Positions 11,826-24,565 are shown, counted from the stretch's first letter. The stretch is 64,000 nucleotides of DNA from Phycomyces nitens (GCA_022702545.1 JAHRBC010000006.1:1178001-1242000); one strand, 5' to 3'. Notes: generated from the letters alone by a model not told the origin. Translations and numbers: made by a program.

Positions 11826-12824
11826 ATGCCTTCATCTCTATCCTCAAAACTCACCCGGTTCAAGTCTCTCCAGCTCAAGCAATTCGTCCATCGAAAGTCC
11901 AGAACCCCAACAAGCCCTTGTACCAAATCACCCCCGCAAAGTCCCACCATTCCACACGACGTCTATAGTCCCACATCGCCTACAAACGTCACTAGCTTTG
12001 CAGACACTCTAAAGATTGTATCCAAAGAAGCCCAGAACGGGAAATATGCCGATGTATTCGACGCATTCTTTTACACCGACCGACGATGCCAGAACCGAGC
12101 ATTCTTTATGGCTGCCCGTCTCAAACACACACTATGGCCACTTGTTTCCGGTGCCCTAAAGACTCCTCTTCGCAACCGCACCCATTCGGTTCAATCGCCC
12201 TCGGGTGTCCTCCCAAAGGCTTCCTGTTCAGACACAACCATGAGGCTCCAAGAAGAACAAAACATAGATGCATTTTGGGAGCTAGTCACACATCGTCTCT
12301 ACACCCTAAATTGTCTCTTGTTTGTCTTTCCATCTTCCTCGCCTCTTTACGACGAAACGATCCACTTGACAAGGCGACTATCCAATGATAATCCTGGTGC
12401 ACGAGAAACCTTATTTGCAGTGCGCTACGCTCTGTTGCGTAGCCAGCCTAATTCGCTGAGCCGTCATCGACATTCTGTTCCTTCCGGAGATCATCATGAC
12501 GAGGCCACAGATACCTTTCTTCAAGAGGCCCAGGCAGTACTTTCAAGGTGTCTCGAAAGCGAAGAACGGTTATCTCAGAGTGAAAGAGATGCCATGTATC
12601 TTTTTCATGGCCTTCGAGTGGGTCTGTACGGTTCATTTGAGCCCCATATCGAGTTACGAGAGGCAAGCGATGGTCTCAAGGAAGCCTTGGCGGCAGTTGT
12701 CCTACACAACCAAAACAAATCAAATACGGCCCTCCTTAATAATCCTTTTGATGATAATCAAGCAATCGAACAAGAAACCAATGATTCCTCTTTAGAACAA
12801 GCCAGCAGTATAATGTCGGTTTAA
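11826..12824 (+). CDS. uncharacterised helical protein, 332 residues
   Basis: This is an intron-free frame following RRP42 at 248 bp in the same direction. The first about 60 residues are Ser/Thr/Pro-rich with basic patches (KLTRFKSLQLKQFVHRKSR). From residue about 60 a helical, mostly soluble segment follows, with FADTLKIVSKEAQNGKYADV and FDAFFYTDRRCQNRAFFMAA. The C-terminus is acidic and polar. There is no signal peptide, membrane span or catalytic motif that I can name. Codon use and the long clean frame support a real gene. The function is unknown. Confidence 0.7.
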   Translation: MPSSLSSKLTRFKSLQLKQFVHRKSRTPTSPCTKSPPQSPTIPHDVYSPTSPTNVTSFADTLKIVSKEAQNGKYADVFDAFFYTDRRCQNRAFFMAARLKHTLWPLVSGALKTPLRNRTHSVQSPSGVLPKASCSDTTMRLQEEQNIDAFWELVTHRLYTLNCLLFVFPSSSPLYDETIHLTRRLSNDNPGARETLFAVRYALLRSQPNSLSRHRHSVPSGDHHDEATDTFLQEAQAVLSRCLESEERLSQSERDAMYLFHGLRVGLYGSFEPHIELREASDGLKEALAAVVLHNQNKSNTALLNNPFDDNQAIEQETNDSSLEQASSIMSV

Positions 12825-15800
12825 TATCCCTCCCAGATCCCTCCAGCCCCCCCCCCCCCCCCCTCGGTTTTCTCCTTCTCCTTCTTCTTTTTTGGCCCTG
12901 TAAGATATATAATTAAAGACCAAAGAATGGTGTCTTTTTGTTGTTGTTGTTGATTCCATAGAAAAAGCAATCGATACAAATAAAATTGCGACTTAATAGT
13001 TTATAAGATATATATATATAAATATATATTTGTTTGTTTGTATGTATATATGGATTAGTCTTTAGCGTAGCCATCATTCTATTTTATTTATCTAGCTATT
13101 TAAAAAGAGTCTTTGAAAGATGGTCACTTTTTTACACTAATGACTAGGTCAATGGAAACAAGAGCTAATAGACATGTACCAATCAATATACTGTACGGGT
13201 GGAGGACGAGGTCAAAGTATGCCGAGTGTTCCATTGGAGCACAGACCAAAAAACAAAAAACAAAAGAGGGTGTTTTAAGGGGTTAAAAAAAGTGAATTGA
13301 CGTCCAGAATCAGTGACTAGAAGAGATACGCCTTTGGGAGTTTGCAAAGCAATGTTGTGTTTCAGGTAAAGAAAACAGGACTAGGTTTGGCGAGTCGAGA
13401 GAAAAAAGAAAAGAAAAAGAAAAGAAGAAGAGTCATGTTGGATATCAAGAAAGTTTCATAAATAGTACGATTGGAATCCATTTACGAGATTCGATATTGA
13501 CTTTTCTTATAAGTCTCTTTTATTCACAGAACTAAAGAGTATCGGTAAGCATGGCAAAGATGGTTTGAAATCATAAAGGATATAAACAGTTTCTTTGGGT
13601 TATTAAATGGTATTTGCTAAAATAGCAAAAAATCAATCAAAATATCGGTTTATAGATGGTAAATACAAATATAAATCAATATCAATATCAATATCCTGTT
13701 GATCAATCAATCCATGATAATAATAATAATAGATTTTGATAATCACCCTTTAGGCTATTATTGTGGTAATCCTGTTATTGAAGAATCTGCAAAAAATATA
13801 TATATTCAAATCACCAAATCACCAAAGTTCTCTCGTTAACTACCACGCCAAGCCAGTGAAAGATTATTGTGATATGACGCTTATTGATCTAGCCTATACA
13901 ATTATATCAAATAAAAGAGTATCGCGGATTATTTTAGTCATTACGGGAACAAATCTGAATAGAATATAGAACGCGCTTTAAAGCAGCACACTAGTCTTGT
14001 AATTAAATTACGCATTTATAAACCCTTGTGATTTGGTTGTGTGAATGTTTAATTTTTGTATCACTCACATTATTGGATATTGCCTCACAAGCTCAAATTA
14101 AACAACTCAATTGCAGATACGTTTTTATCTCAAGACTCCAAAGGAAAGAGAAAAGGTTTATTTCACGTCTGCCAACATAGAGTAAAAGATCATTAGAGCA
14201 AAATGTCGCATACCAAGGATAATTGCTAGAGTCATATGCATGAAATATATATATATAGGGTTGATCTAGTCGTTTTCAACTGCCTTGATAATGATTCAGA
14301 TAAAACACCGAGTGTGAGAGAAGTCCACAGCCTTTCATAGTTGACCAAGCTTTGATCATATTTATATTTTATTTAGCATTAGAAAAGTATAATTATTATT
14401 AAAGCTTGACCAACTATAAAAAAAAAGTCGCGTATTTTTGTCACACTCGGTGTATTCGCATATATTATATATAGCATTTGTCCCTAATCGCATAGTGGTC
14501 CTAGCCACCCTATACAACAAAAGACTGAAAGTTGAATTGACTCCAACTGTTATCAAGAATCTTCACCTTTATAACGTTGCCTCTAATAACAGAAATACAA
14601 AAACGCATATTTACATAGTTGGTCTTTTTTTTTCATACTCCATACCCGACAAAAGCTCCCACTTTATGTGTATCAGGAATAAATAATAATAATAAAAAAG
14701 GCATTATGATTATCATTTGTCAGACATGCCTATCAGCAACCTAATAAAAGATACAAAGGAAATCCTAAATGATGTATGGTGCATTATATCTGAAAACATT
14801 AATGAATCTTGTAGAATAAACAAGTATAGTTTCCTCAAGATATGTCCCCATAAAGAGTAACCTAATTGTTCCAAAAGTCTCTTTAATGTTCAAAATGACA
14901 AGCTGCAACAAGAGGTCAACTCGGCATTGGACAAAGTATAGTAACAAAAAAAAGGCGTAAAGAAAGCCCTGGTTCTAATCCTGATTAGAAACATTTGGCC
15001 CCTTTCAGAGCAACGTAGCAAAAAAAGGTACTTTTTTCTTAAAGAGCCAAAAATATGTTGGTGTTCTCTAGATAAATATGGCTATATTTCTTGATGATAT
15101 AAAACTCGCGACTTTTTAATGTTTGAAAAAGATCGATATTGTATACTCCTTTTCCCTATATATTTTCTAATGACCCGAGCAAATAAGATATAGGCTTGAA
15201 TCTGGACATGCTATAAAAAAAAGCTTCTTTTTTGACCAATTCCTGTTTTGTTGTACCCTTGATGGTATATATTAAAGAGGGAGTACAATGGTCAATGGTA
15301 GACCTAAAAACAATTGCATTTGGACAATGAGGGAGATACTAAAATTGTAGACAGTTATGTAAATGGCTACCTTGTGCTTCAATCGGTTTTAATGGTTTTA
15401 TTGGCTTTATTCAATTCCATATGTCTCCCTTATATGCTTAAACTCTTGTTGTACAAAAACAACAACATGGAAACAATGGAATCTTACAAGAGCATTTTTA
15501 ATCTAATATACCAGAGTTACACTTTGTATAGTTATCATTGGTTCTTCATCACAAAGCTGCCAAGACCATGATGGTTTTTATCAGTGCCACAAAATAATAA
15601 TAATAATAATAATAATCATTGCTAATCTATCAGTGCCAATAATTATATCAGGATCCTTTATTCGGGTCAATCTAATGGCACAACTAATCTCCCAAGGTCT
15701 CCATTACAGACCATTGTCCTCGAGGACATGGAATGGATGCCATATAACCACCAGACCTTTTAATTGATCCCACAATTCCACAAGTTTTGTTGCTTTATAA

Positions 15801-16114
15801 CCTTTTTGTTTTAAAAGAAAAGAAAAAACTTGTATAAAAAGTAGCCTGTACCTCACTCAAATATAAAGATAGTGCTTGTGTCTTGAGCCCTAAAAAAGAA
15901 ATTAACAAGGCAATTGCTGTACGTCCAGAACATTCCCGGGTCGCACCATCGATTCACTCGACATATCACTTTTTTCATCCGTCGTGACTGTATTTCGGGG
16001 TACCTCTTTTTGGGATTTCCCTCGAAAATTACTCTCAGTGAGATATAGAGATAGAGAGAGAAGAGAGAAGAGAGAAAGAAAGAGAATTAAAGAAATAATA
16101 AAGAATAGGCTTTA
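12825..16114. other. AT-rich intergenic stretch with simple repeats
   Basis: It holds a 17-nt C tract (12847-12863), a (GTT)n run near 12939-12952, repeated ATCAAT units near 13675-13695, a foldback element (14305-14453) and a GA-rich tract (16040-16085) just before the next gene. Short open frames (13763-13969, minus 14362-14556, 15314-15571) have no family features and I do not call them genes. Confidence 0.6.
14305..14453. repeat. foldback (MITE-like) element
   Basis: The terminal arms ACACCGAGTGTGA (14305-14317) and TCACACTCGGTGT (14441-14453) are perfect 13-bp inverted repeats. A second nested pair of 17 bp (14337-14353 and 14401-14417, starting ATAGTTGACC and ending CCAACTAT) differs at two positions. 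The unit is about 149 bp with an AT-rich centre and no coding capacity, the structure of a MITE or stable hairpin. No second copy was noticed in this window, so the transposon reading is inference. Confidence 0.55.
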
Positions 16115-17785
16115 ATGAACGTCCAACAAGATACTTCTGCATTTGCAGCAATAGCCAAACTCAATGTCGTTTACGAAGCTGGTAAACAGTTGTCTCTTGA
16201 TGCCACAATGTCCTAATGTGTTGAGTCATGTACACATGAACAGGGTTGGATGACCATGGTCGACCAGTAATTGTCCTTTGCGCATGTCAACTGCCTAATC
16301 CAGATGTGATAGATTATGATACCGTACTGGCGTAAGTGGACCCATATTTATGTGTTGTATTTGCTGCTCTGTATCCTAATCCTTTGGTTCTGCAAGGCAT
16401 GTCCTGACCAAACTGTGAGTTGGATGTTTGTTATAGACCTTTGTATTGACCAGGTGGATAATATCAGAGACACTCTGACTGAATCAGAGTATGTGCTTGC
16501 ATTCTTTGCATCGCCTGCCTACTATCGACCATCCTGGATGTGGCTCCTCAAGGTTTATCGAGCTCTTGATCGAAAGTAATTCAGAAACCCAAAGATTTTA
16601 AAAAAAAGAAAAAAACAAGGAGGGAGGGGTGTGTGTGTGTGTGGATGGTTGATCATCAACTGCTATATTTGTGCCATGTAGGTACAAGAAGAACCTAAAG
16701 GCGCTATATGTGGTTCATTTGGAAGGTGCCTTTCGTTATATTTTTGACTTTGCCAATCGGCTGATGAGGTAAAATAATAATAATAATAATAATAATAATT
16801 GACGAGGATGTCCAGACAACTAAATAAAGCTCTGTGCAGTCCAAAGTTTGCAGAGAAGCTCTTTTACATCTCCCATCTCGAGACACTTGATCCAATTCTT
16901 CCCCTCGGGAACCTGAACTTGCCTCAACCAGTCATTGACTATGAGTTGCAGCTACCATCGACAGGCCTGGCTACCAAAACCAACAAGAAAAAAGGGCGCC
17001 ATTCATCGAAATATGGTTTAAGTGCGACATGGGAGGTGTCAATGGCATTCGGAAGGACCCTTGATGATCTTGCAGAGATCGACAGGACAGGAGCTAGTAC
17101 CGGAGAAGACTATATACCCTCTGTGCTCTATTTGATGGTTGAGCACATTCGAAAACATGGCATGGACAAAGAAGGCATATTTCGCAAATCTCCCTCGAGT
17201 GTTGAGTTTAAAGAGGTGAAACATGCCCTGAACAAACGTAGGTGGACTTACACTTGAAGCACCTCTTTAACAAACACTTTTAGGTCTTCCGGTCGTGCTT
17301 GAGAACCATGACATTCACGTGACCACCAACCTCGTAAAGTGCTTTATCAAAGAACTGCCGGTGCCACTACTTGACCTGAGCGACATCCAGGGCCTGAAAG
17401 GTAATAATAATTAATGGGTCGGCGCATAAAGTGGGAGAGATTGCTGATTCGGCTATCAGACACGGTTAGGCAAGAACGGGTGGGACAAATGCAAGGGGTT
17501 ATTAGGCGTCTGCCTCGATACGAGCGCAATGTGCTACATTATATCCTCTGTTTTCTTGGGGAAGTAGCCGATCATTCAGACGTCAATTGCATGACGGCCA
17601 ACAATCTCGCTATCCTGTTTGCGCCTAGCCTCATTAACCACCCGGTAGCTAGTGTCGACCAGCCGGCCACTCAGGAAGAGGCTCTTGTACGTGCTAATCT
17701 ATACCTGAAAGAGCTACAGAACAGTATCGATTGTTTAGAGTGGATGATCATTGACCACAAGCTATTATTTATGAAAGCACCATAA
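16115..17785 (+). CDS. CRAL-TRIO (BCH)-RhoGAP protein, p50RhoGAP/Ecm25-like
   Basis: Eight exons (16115-16181, 16244-16331, 16397-16414, 16468-16575, 16682-16768, 16840-17237, 17284-17400, 17460-17785) close in frame to 402 residues. The third exon is only 18 nt (HVLTKL). Residues about 15-165 form a divergent Sec14/CRAL-TRIO domain: GRPVIVLCACQLP, YVLAFFASPAYYRPSW and the block KALYVVHLEGAFRYIFDFAN leading to SPKFAEKLFYISHL. Residues about 215-402 are RhoGAP, with the arginine finger in EGIFRKSPSS (Arg238) and the GTPase-contact block NLAILFAPSL. This order is that of mammalian ARHGAP1/ARHGAP8 and yeast Ecm25. The likely role is switching off Rho or Cdc42 GTPases at membranes during polar growth; the target GTPase cannot be told from sequence. 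Confidence 0.88.
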
Positions 17786-18075
17786 TCATAATAATAATAA
17801 TCATCATCATCATCATAATAATCATCATAATAATCATCATAATAGTAATAAGAATAAGAATAAGAATATTATATATATATATATATACATAAAATAAAAT
17901 ATATAAATAAAATAAAATAAAACACGTCTTTTTGTGCAATTTTTTTTTCTTCTTTTTCTCTTGGCTTTCTTTAAAGAGCCGATTTCAATCACTTCTTTAT
18001 TTCTTACCCTTCTTTCACTCTTTTCTTTCTTATACATATTTACATTTATTATATTTTAATATATTCTCCCCCAGT
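17786..18075 (+). promoter_or_regulatory. RhoGAP/tricalbin spacer with trinucleotide repeats
   Basis: Right after the RhoGAP stop lies a run of (ATA/ATC)n and (TA)n to about 17925, then a T/C-rich leader up to the tricalbin start. It must serve both as terminator and as promoter within 290 bp. Confidence 0.4.
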
Positions 18076-21000
18076 ATGTCTGCTCCTGACTCTCCCCAGA
18101 GTGTCCCAGCAATCAATGTGCAATCCGAACCTACGCCCTCACAAAAACAGGCCGAGGCCGAATCCAGGGCAAATGTCACCCCTTTACCCAGTCTGCCTAC
18201 CACCCAGCTCCAGACAGACCTCAAAACCACCAAGACTTCTGATGTGATGGATGCCATCCAGACTGCCCAGTCAAAAGAGGTCCAGGAGCGCATGGAGCCC
18301 CCCGGAAGCTATTCTGGCCAGCCCAAAGGCCTTCCAGACTGGTATCGTGTTGGCTGGACTGCGTTTTCTAACCTACCCAACCCAGGCGACGAGGAGGCCA
18401 TGTCAAAGATCCCATCTAGTTTTGGTCCAGAGGCATTGGCTGCCTTGTTCAATAGCCCTGGCCGCCCTATGTTTAGTGAGGCAAACCAGGAAGATCTGGT
18501 GTCTCAATTCCTTAGTGAAGCATACTACGGCGAATGGTACCACAATACAGCCGTCATGCTGTTCACCGTCTTCTTTACCTGGCTGATCACTCGATTCGGT
18601 GGAGGTTTGATGGCCTGTCTGGTCATTGGAGCCTTTCTTGGTAAGAAGATCTTCTTTTTTAAAAAAATTATTATTATCATTATCATATTTGAAAAGGAGT
18701 TTTGAGTACATCAAAGAGAAGAGATGAACGTGAAAAGGTCTATTTTGGGCAATATGGCTGCATGGAACAAGCACAGGAGGAGGAGGACGAAGGCTGCCAA
18801 AGATGAACTGACCTTTATTTTTTAAATCGAATAGCTACCTACCATCAGACATCTATCCGTCGTCTTCGGCGCAACGTACGAGACGACATCAACCGTGAAA
18901 TGATGGTCAATCGTCTCGAGACAGATGCCGAATCAGCAGATTGGATCAATCACTTCTTGGCCCGTTTCTGGCTTATCTATGAACCTGTCCTGTCAGCCCA
19001 GATTATTGGTACTGCCGACGCCATTTTGATCGAAAGCACTCCATCGTTCCTGGATTCTATCCGTCTCAGCACATTCACCCTTGGTACAAAGGCCCCTCGT
19101 ATCGAGAGCATAAAGACCTACCCAAAGACCGAGCCCAATGTTGTGGTAAATATAAATATATATGTATTTTATTGGCTTTGATCTTCTAAACTGTTGTGCA
19201 GTGCATGGACTGGAAACTCTCCTTTGTTCCCAATGACATTCTCGATCTCTCCAAACGCGAGGCCCAGTCAAAGGTCAACCCCAAGATCGTCTTGTCCATT
19301 CGTGTAGGAAAGGGCATGGTTGGTGTAGAGATGCCAGTCTTGCTTGAAGATCTTGCATTCAGCGGCACTCTTCGCCTCAAGTTCAAGCTGTTCAACGAAT
19401 TCCCACACGTAAAGACTCTCGAGGCCTCCTTCCTCGAGAAGCCAATGTTTGACTATGTACTCAAGCCAGTCGGTGGCGAAACCCTTGGTTTTGACATCAA
19501 CAGTATTCCCGGTCTGCAGTCCTTTGTCCAGGACCAAGTCCATGCTACACTCGGACCGATGATGTATGCCCCCAACGCGTATTTGCTCGATGTCGCAGGA
19601 ATGATGGCAGGCGGCGTTGATTTAGGTAAGGCCTGTTTCCAGCAACAACCAAAAATAAAGTGGAATGGGTCCTCTTTTCTTTTTTTTTTGGACTATAACA
19701 TCATGGCATGATGAAATCTCTAACCTTGTGTATCTCGCTCTTATTCCAATTAGACTCGGCCAATGGCGTCCTCGGCTTGACCTTGTACTCGGCCATTAAC
19801 CTAAAGGGATCCGATATGTTTGGCAGTCTGGATCCGTATGTCACCTTCCATATCGGCAACGTCCTCAACACTGAAGTCGGCCGGTCTTCCGCTCACGAAG
19901 ACACCTCTAACCCCAAATGGGACGAGACCTACTTCTTGCTCCTCAACACCCTTACCGAGCCCCTCTTCTTGCAGGTCATGGACCGCAACGCTGGTCGCAA
20001 GGATACCGTTGTTGGTATTGCCACCTTTGATCTCAAGCAGCTCGAGGCTGATTCCCAGGCAGAGGGTCTTTCTCTTGTCGTCACACGAGGTGGCAAGCCT
20101 GTCGGTGAAATCAAGTGCGATTTGCGACACTTCCCAATCTCGCTCCCCGAAAAACTCGAAGATGGCACCGTCACACCTCCAGCCGAATCCAACAGCGGTG
20201 TCTTGCGTTTCATGGTGCACGAATGCAAAGAACTTGGTTCTGAAAAGAAGGGTGGCTTTGGTCTTCCTTTGGTCGGTGGTTCAGACACTGATGCTTATGC
20301 AGTCTTCAAGGTCAATGGTGTCGAGAAGTTGCGTACAATGGTCTTTAAGCGTAGTGTCAACCCTCGCTGGTTCAAATGGGTCGAGATCTTTGTGGCCGAC
20401 AAGACCAAGCTTGATCTGTCTGTGCATGTCATGAACTCCAAGGAGTTCTCGGATGATGAGTGCATCGGTCGCTTTGAGTCGCGTCTGGTTGACATGGAAG
20501 AGCAGATCCTCACCAACAGTCAAGATTGGTGGCAGCTCAAGGACGGTACTGGCAAGATTCACTTGGGTGCCATCTGGAAGCCTGTTGCCATGACTGGTTT
20601 TGACGGTGGTCTTGGTCACGGTTCTTACCGTAAGTAAAAATCCTTTTGTTTTGTCAGGATATGGATAGCCAACATATTTAATTATTATTTTTTTCAGGCG
20701 AGCCCGTTGGTGTTGTACGCATCAATGTGTTTGGTGCAGAGGAGATCAAGAATGTCGAGGCCTTGACCGGTGGCAAGTCTGATCCCTATGTCCGTATCAT
20801 GTCTGGTACTCAGGTTCGCGGCCAGACCGAATACATTGAGGACGAGTTGAACCCGGTGTGGAATACTGCTCTCTACGTACCAGTCCATTCCATTCGTGAG
20901 GACCTTGTTCTCGAGGTCATGGACTTTAACGACATTCAAAAGGACAAATTCCTTGGTCTTGCCGAGATTAAGCTCAAGGACCTTGTCAAGGAGGTTACTA

Positions 21001-23226
21001 CCGAAAACAAGCAGGTCGTGTACGAAGCACTCGAGCCAGTTGACAGGCAAGTTTCTTGAGCATTTTTTTAAATTAAAATTAAACACATATATTAATCTCT
21101 ATGGTCGACCAACAACAGATGGGCCAACTTGTTGGCTATGGACCGCAAGCAGACCAAGGGTACCTTGCATTTTGCTGCATCCTTTTACCCTACTCTTGAA
21201 CTTGCCAAGATTGCCGAGGTCGTTGAAGAGGAGCCCAAGGAGCCTGTCGAGGGCGAAACTGCTGCTGCTGAAGAAGAAGAAGCTGCTGCTCCCAAAGAAC
21301 CTGCGCCTGTGGTTGATACCCACCCCGAAAAGGATGTTCATGGAGAGCTCATCAAATATACCGATGACAAGTCTCAGATCAACTTGTTGGCTTATGAATC
21401 TGGTATTCTCAAGGTTACCGTTCACTCTGCCAGCCTAACCGAAAAGATCAATGCTACCATTGACATCTTGGTCGATTCTAATGATCCTCAGTTCCGTACT
21501 GCCCAAGCCAAGGGTTCCAGGTTGTCTATCAACGAGACTGGTGATGTGTTTGTAAAGGAAATGGACTTTTCCCGTATCACCGTCCGTGTCAAGCCCATCA
21601 AAGAAGACAAGGACGATTCCAATGCTGGCTACTGGGTCAGCTCAGTCCGTGACCTGGTTCGTGACATACAGACCAGCCGTGCCAATGGTGATGCCAAGAG
21701 TGATGAGGGCCGGGACTACAAGCTGCTCGATTCTAATGGTGGAACCATTCGTCTCAGCTTTGACTTTGTTCCCGTAGTCCAGTTCACCCTGGACCCTAGC
21801 GAGAGTCTTGAGAGTAAGTTGCTGTATAATCAGACCAAATGTGAGGACCAATATTAATCGGGGTTTGTAATTTAGACCAAGGTAACCTTACCGTTACTGC
21901 CATCAAGGCCACCAACCTCAAGGGTGTCGATCGTTCGGGTACCAGTGATCCCTATGTTGTCTTTTCCATGAACGACGTAAAGCTCCACAAGACCGAGGTC
22001 CACAAGAAAGATTTGAACCCTGTGTTTAAGAACGAAGTGTTTACTGTCCCTGTTGTAAGTGTCCTCTTTTTTATTTTATTTTATGGATGAAGCCCAACTA
22101 CTCAAGGTATCCTCCTAATCGTAATTTTCTCTATCCTTTACATATAACAGCTCCAGCGTATTGGCGCCACCTTGGTTGCCGAGGTATTTGACTGGGACCA
22201 GATTGGCAAGGACGAACTGATTGGTCGCGCCGAGATTTCTTTTGCTGGCGACACCGTCGAGAGTTTCGCTGCCAGGGATGTAGAGGTATCCGTTGGTAAG
22301 GATGCCAAGCTCCGTGTTCGTCTTTTATGGCAGCCTCAGTTGTTGGCTCGCAAGCGCAGCTCTACAAACATCTTTTCTGCTACCACTCGTATCTTTACTT
22401 CCGCCCCTGGTTCTGCAGTTGGTGCTGGCGGAAAGGTCCTTGGTGGTGGTGTCAAGGCTATTGGCGGCGGTGTCAAGGCTATTGGTGGTGGTATTCGTGG
22501 AATTGGCAAGATTGGCAGTGGTAGCAAGAAGAGCAGCTCTTCAGATACCGTACCTCCTTTGCCTTCTGTCTCTGGCCAGCCTATGGCCGGATCTCCTCTG
22601 TCTAGCGAACCTTCGCCTGCCACACCTGAGCCCAGACGTATGAGTCAATCTCCCCAGAACTCTTCAATTAACCCCAGTGTTTCCAATGATTCTTACACCG
22701 TCCACCAATCTTCTCAGAGCAGACGCTCAGAAGGTAAGATTCTTTTTTTAAAAAAAAGTAAACCCTGAACCCAAGACATTGGGCTAAACATGCTTGTATA
22801 TCTGTAGACAGCGGCATGAATGTTGGTGGCAGCATCACCATTAGCCTGTTGGGTGCCCGTAACCTCAAGGCCATGGATCGTGGAGGAACCAGCGACCCTT
22901 ATGCTCGTGTCCGTATCGGTAACAAGGTTGTCGGAAAGACTCGCCATATCAAAAAGACTCTTACTCCTGAATGGAACGAGACATTTACTGCCCGTGTCAG
23001 CAATGGCAAGACCATTCTTGATTTCAAGGTCAAGGACCACAACACTATCAATGATGTTGATATCGGAGACATTGCAATCGATCTCTGGGACAATCTTCGT
23101 CCTGGACAGGCATTTGACGGCTGGTTGACTCTGAAGCCTGCCGGTACTGGTGAAATCCATGTGCGTATCGAACAAGGTGTTGAGGGTGGCAGCGGTGGCC
23201 GTGGTCTGCTTGGCAAGATGGTCTAG
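18076..23226 (+). CDS. TCB: tricalbin (extended synaptotagmin), SMP plus six C2-like domains
   Basis: Nine exons (18076-18640, 18835-19145, 19202-19625, 19754-20629, 20698-21046, 21119-21813, 21876-22054, 22151-22733, 22808-23226) close to 1466 residues. Tricalbins tether cortical ER to the plasma membrane and move lipids. After a polar N-terminus, a hydrophobic hairpin (about 157-188) anchors the protein in ER. The SMP domain (about 205-430) contains TYPKTEPNVVCMDWKLSFVP and DILDLSKREA. C2-like domains begin near residues 440, 575, 727, 930, 1075 and 1333. The fourth is divergent, without clear Ca ligands, and follows a Glu/Ala-rich linker. The fifth and sixth keep Asp ligands (VDRSGTSDPY, MDRGGTSDPY). 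A glycine-rich tandem GGGVKAI linker (about 1222-1262) lies before a Ser/Pro stretch. Intron 5 (21047-21118) starts with GCAAGT, a GC-AG intron needed to keep frame. Confidence 0.92.
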
Positions 23227-23581
23227 GTGTATCTGCACACACACACGCACGCACACACATGTATACATATACATATGCATATATACATATTGTCTATCTT
23301 TCTATCCTTCTATTATAATATTGTACAATACTTGTCAAATGCTAAATAAATACAATCCCTTGTTGAAAACAGTGGTTATCATAGATTCATTCACCCATTC
23401 ATTTTATTTTTGCATGAGTTTGGTGGATTGGACTGCGAATTTTTCTATCGCACAAATTGAATTGACTAAAAAAAAAGTGCATTGGAAGCCACAAATCTGT
23501 CTGTAGGCAAAAAATACACCCTTTTTTTTTGGCAGGCCATTTTTTTCATTTCATTTCATTTCGACTAATTGCTAGTGACTC
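23227..23581 (+). other. tricalbin/RPC25 intergenic region
   Basis: It begins with CA and TA-type microsatellite DNA (about 23236-23290) after the tricalbin stop. The rest is AT-rich and must contain the RPC25 promoter. I see no gene. Confidence 0.4.
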
Positions 23582-24565
23582 ATGTTCCTCCTTTCCGAGC
23601 TTGAAGACACCGTAAAGATTGTGCCAAATGACTTTAAAAAGAGCACAAACGAGGCCATCACAGACGTACTGAATGAAAAGTTTGCCAACAAAGTAAAGAA
23701 ATAAAGATAGCATGACCGGGATGACCTGAATTAGTCCTTTAACATTGTGAAATCAGGTTGTCCAAGAGGTCGGCTTGTGCATCTGCGTTCGTGACATTGT
23801 AGAGGTATCAGAGGCACACATTCTATATGGCGATGGATGCACTTATACAAAGGGTACGCTCATTCTTGCCAATTGCTTCCGCGTATTCATTCTCCAAGCT
23901 CATTTGTCCATCTAGTCAAATTTAGACTGGTAGTATTCAGACCTTTTGTGGGAGAAGTCTTGACTGGAAAAATCAAGAGCTGCTCACCAAGTGGTGTCAG
24001 AGGTAAAGATAACAAAAAAAGAAAAAGAGAGAGAGATTTAGGTCTAGGTCCAGGTACAGGGCCAAGATTATTAGCCAATGTTTTTAAATATATCCCTTCA
24101 CCTAGTCACCATGGGTTTCTTTGATGACATTCTTATCCCTGCACCTACTCTTCAGGTGGGCTCTGAATTGTAAGTCAAAGGGCAATGATTTGGGATACCA
24201 AATTCTCATTGAAATTATATAGCGATGCAGCAGAACAGGTTTGGGTGTGGAACTATGATGGCGAAAAACTGTTTATGGATGTCGAGGAGCCTGTGAGATT
24301 CCGTATCCTACACGAATTGTTCACAGATACCACTCCCACCACTCATCACGGCGCAGTGGCTGGAGGTCGTCGACAATCTGTTGCAGACATATCAGCAAGT
24401 AACGATTTGGCAGCCAATTCTACAAAGATACCTCCCTATTCATTAACAGTAAGTTAACAAAAAATGGGGTTATAAGATGGTATCTATTGGGGTTTATTAA
24501 AGATATCAATATAGTGCACAATTCAAGAGGATGGTCTGGGCTTACTCTCCTGGTGGGGTAGCTAA
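23582..24565 (+). CDS. RPC25: RNA polymerase III subunit Rpc25 (RPC8, Rpb7 family)
   Basis: Six exons (23582-23692, 23757-23853, 23916-24002, 24106-24169, 24223-24448, 24515-24565) give 211 residues, the family length. With Rpc17 this subunit forms the Pol III stalk needed for initiation on tRNA and 5S genes in the nucleus. The N-terminal Rpb7 domain shows ELEDTVKIVPNDFKKSTNEA and VGLCICVRDIVEVSEAHILY. The OB/S1 domain starts at VKFRLVVFRPFVGEVLTGKI with KSCSPSGVRVTMGFFDDILI. The C-terminus has AAEQVWVWNYDGEKLFMDVE and ends in GLLSWWGS, as in other Rpc25 proteins. An insertion rich in His, Ser and Ala (TTPTTHHGAVAGGRRQSVAD) sits in the S1 domain. It is convergent with ALA1, 245 bp apart. Confidence 0.93.

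Noticed and set aside
15314..15571. 85-codon open frame, with a similar-looking VDSY segment near 34460
   Set aside because: The resemblance is short and could be chance; no element structure visible at either place.
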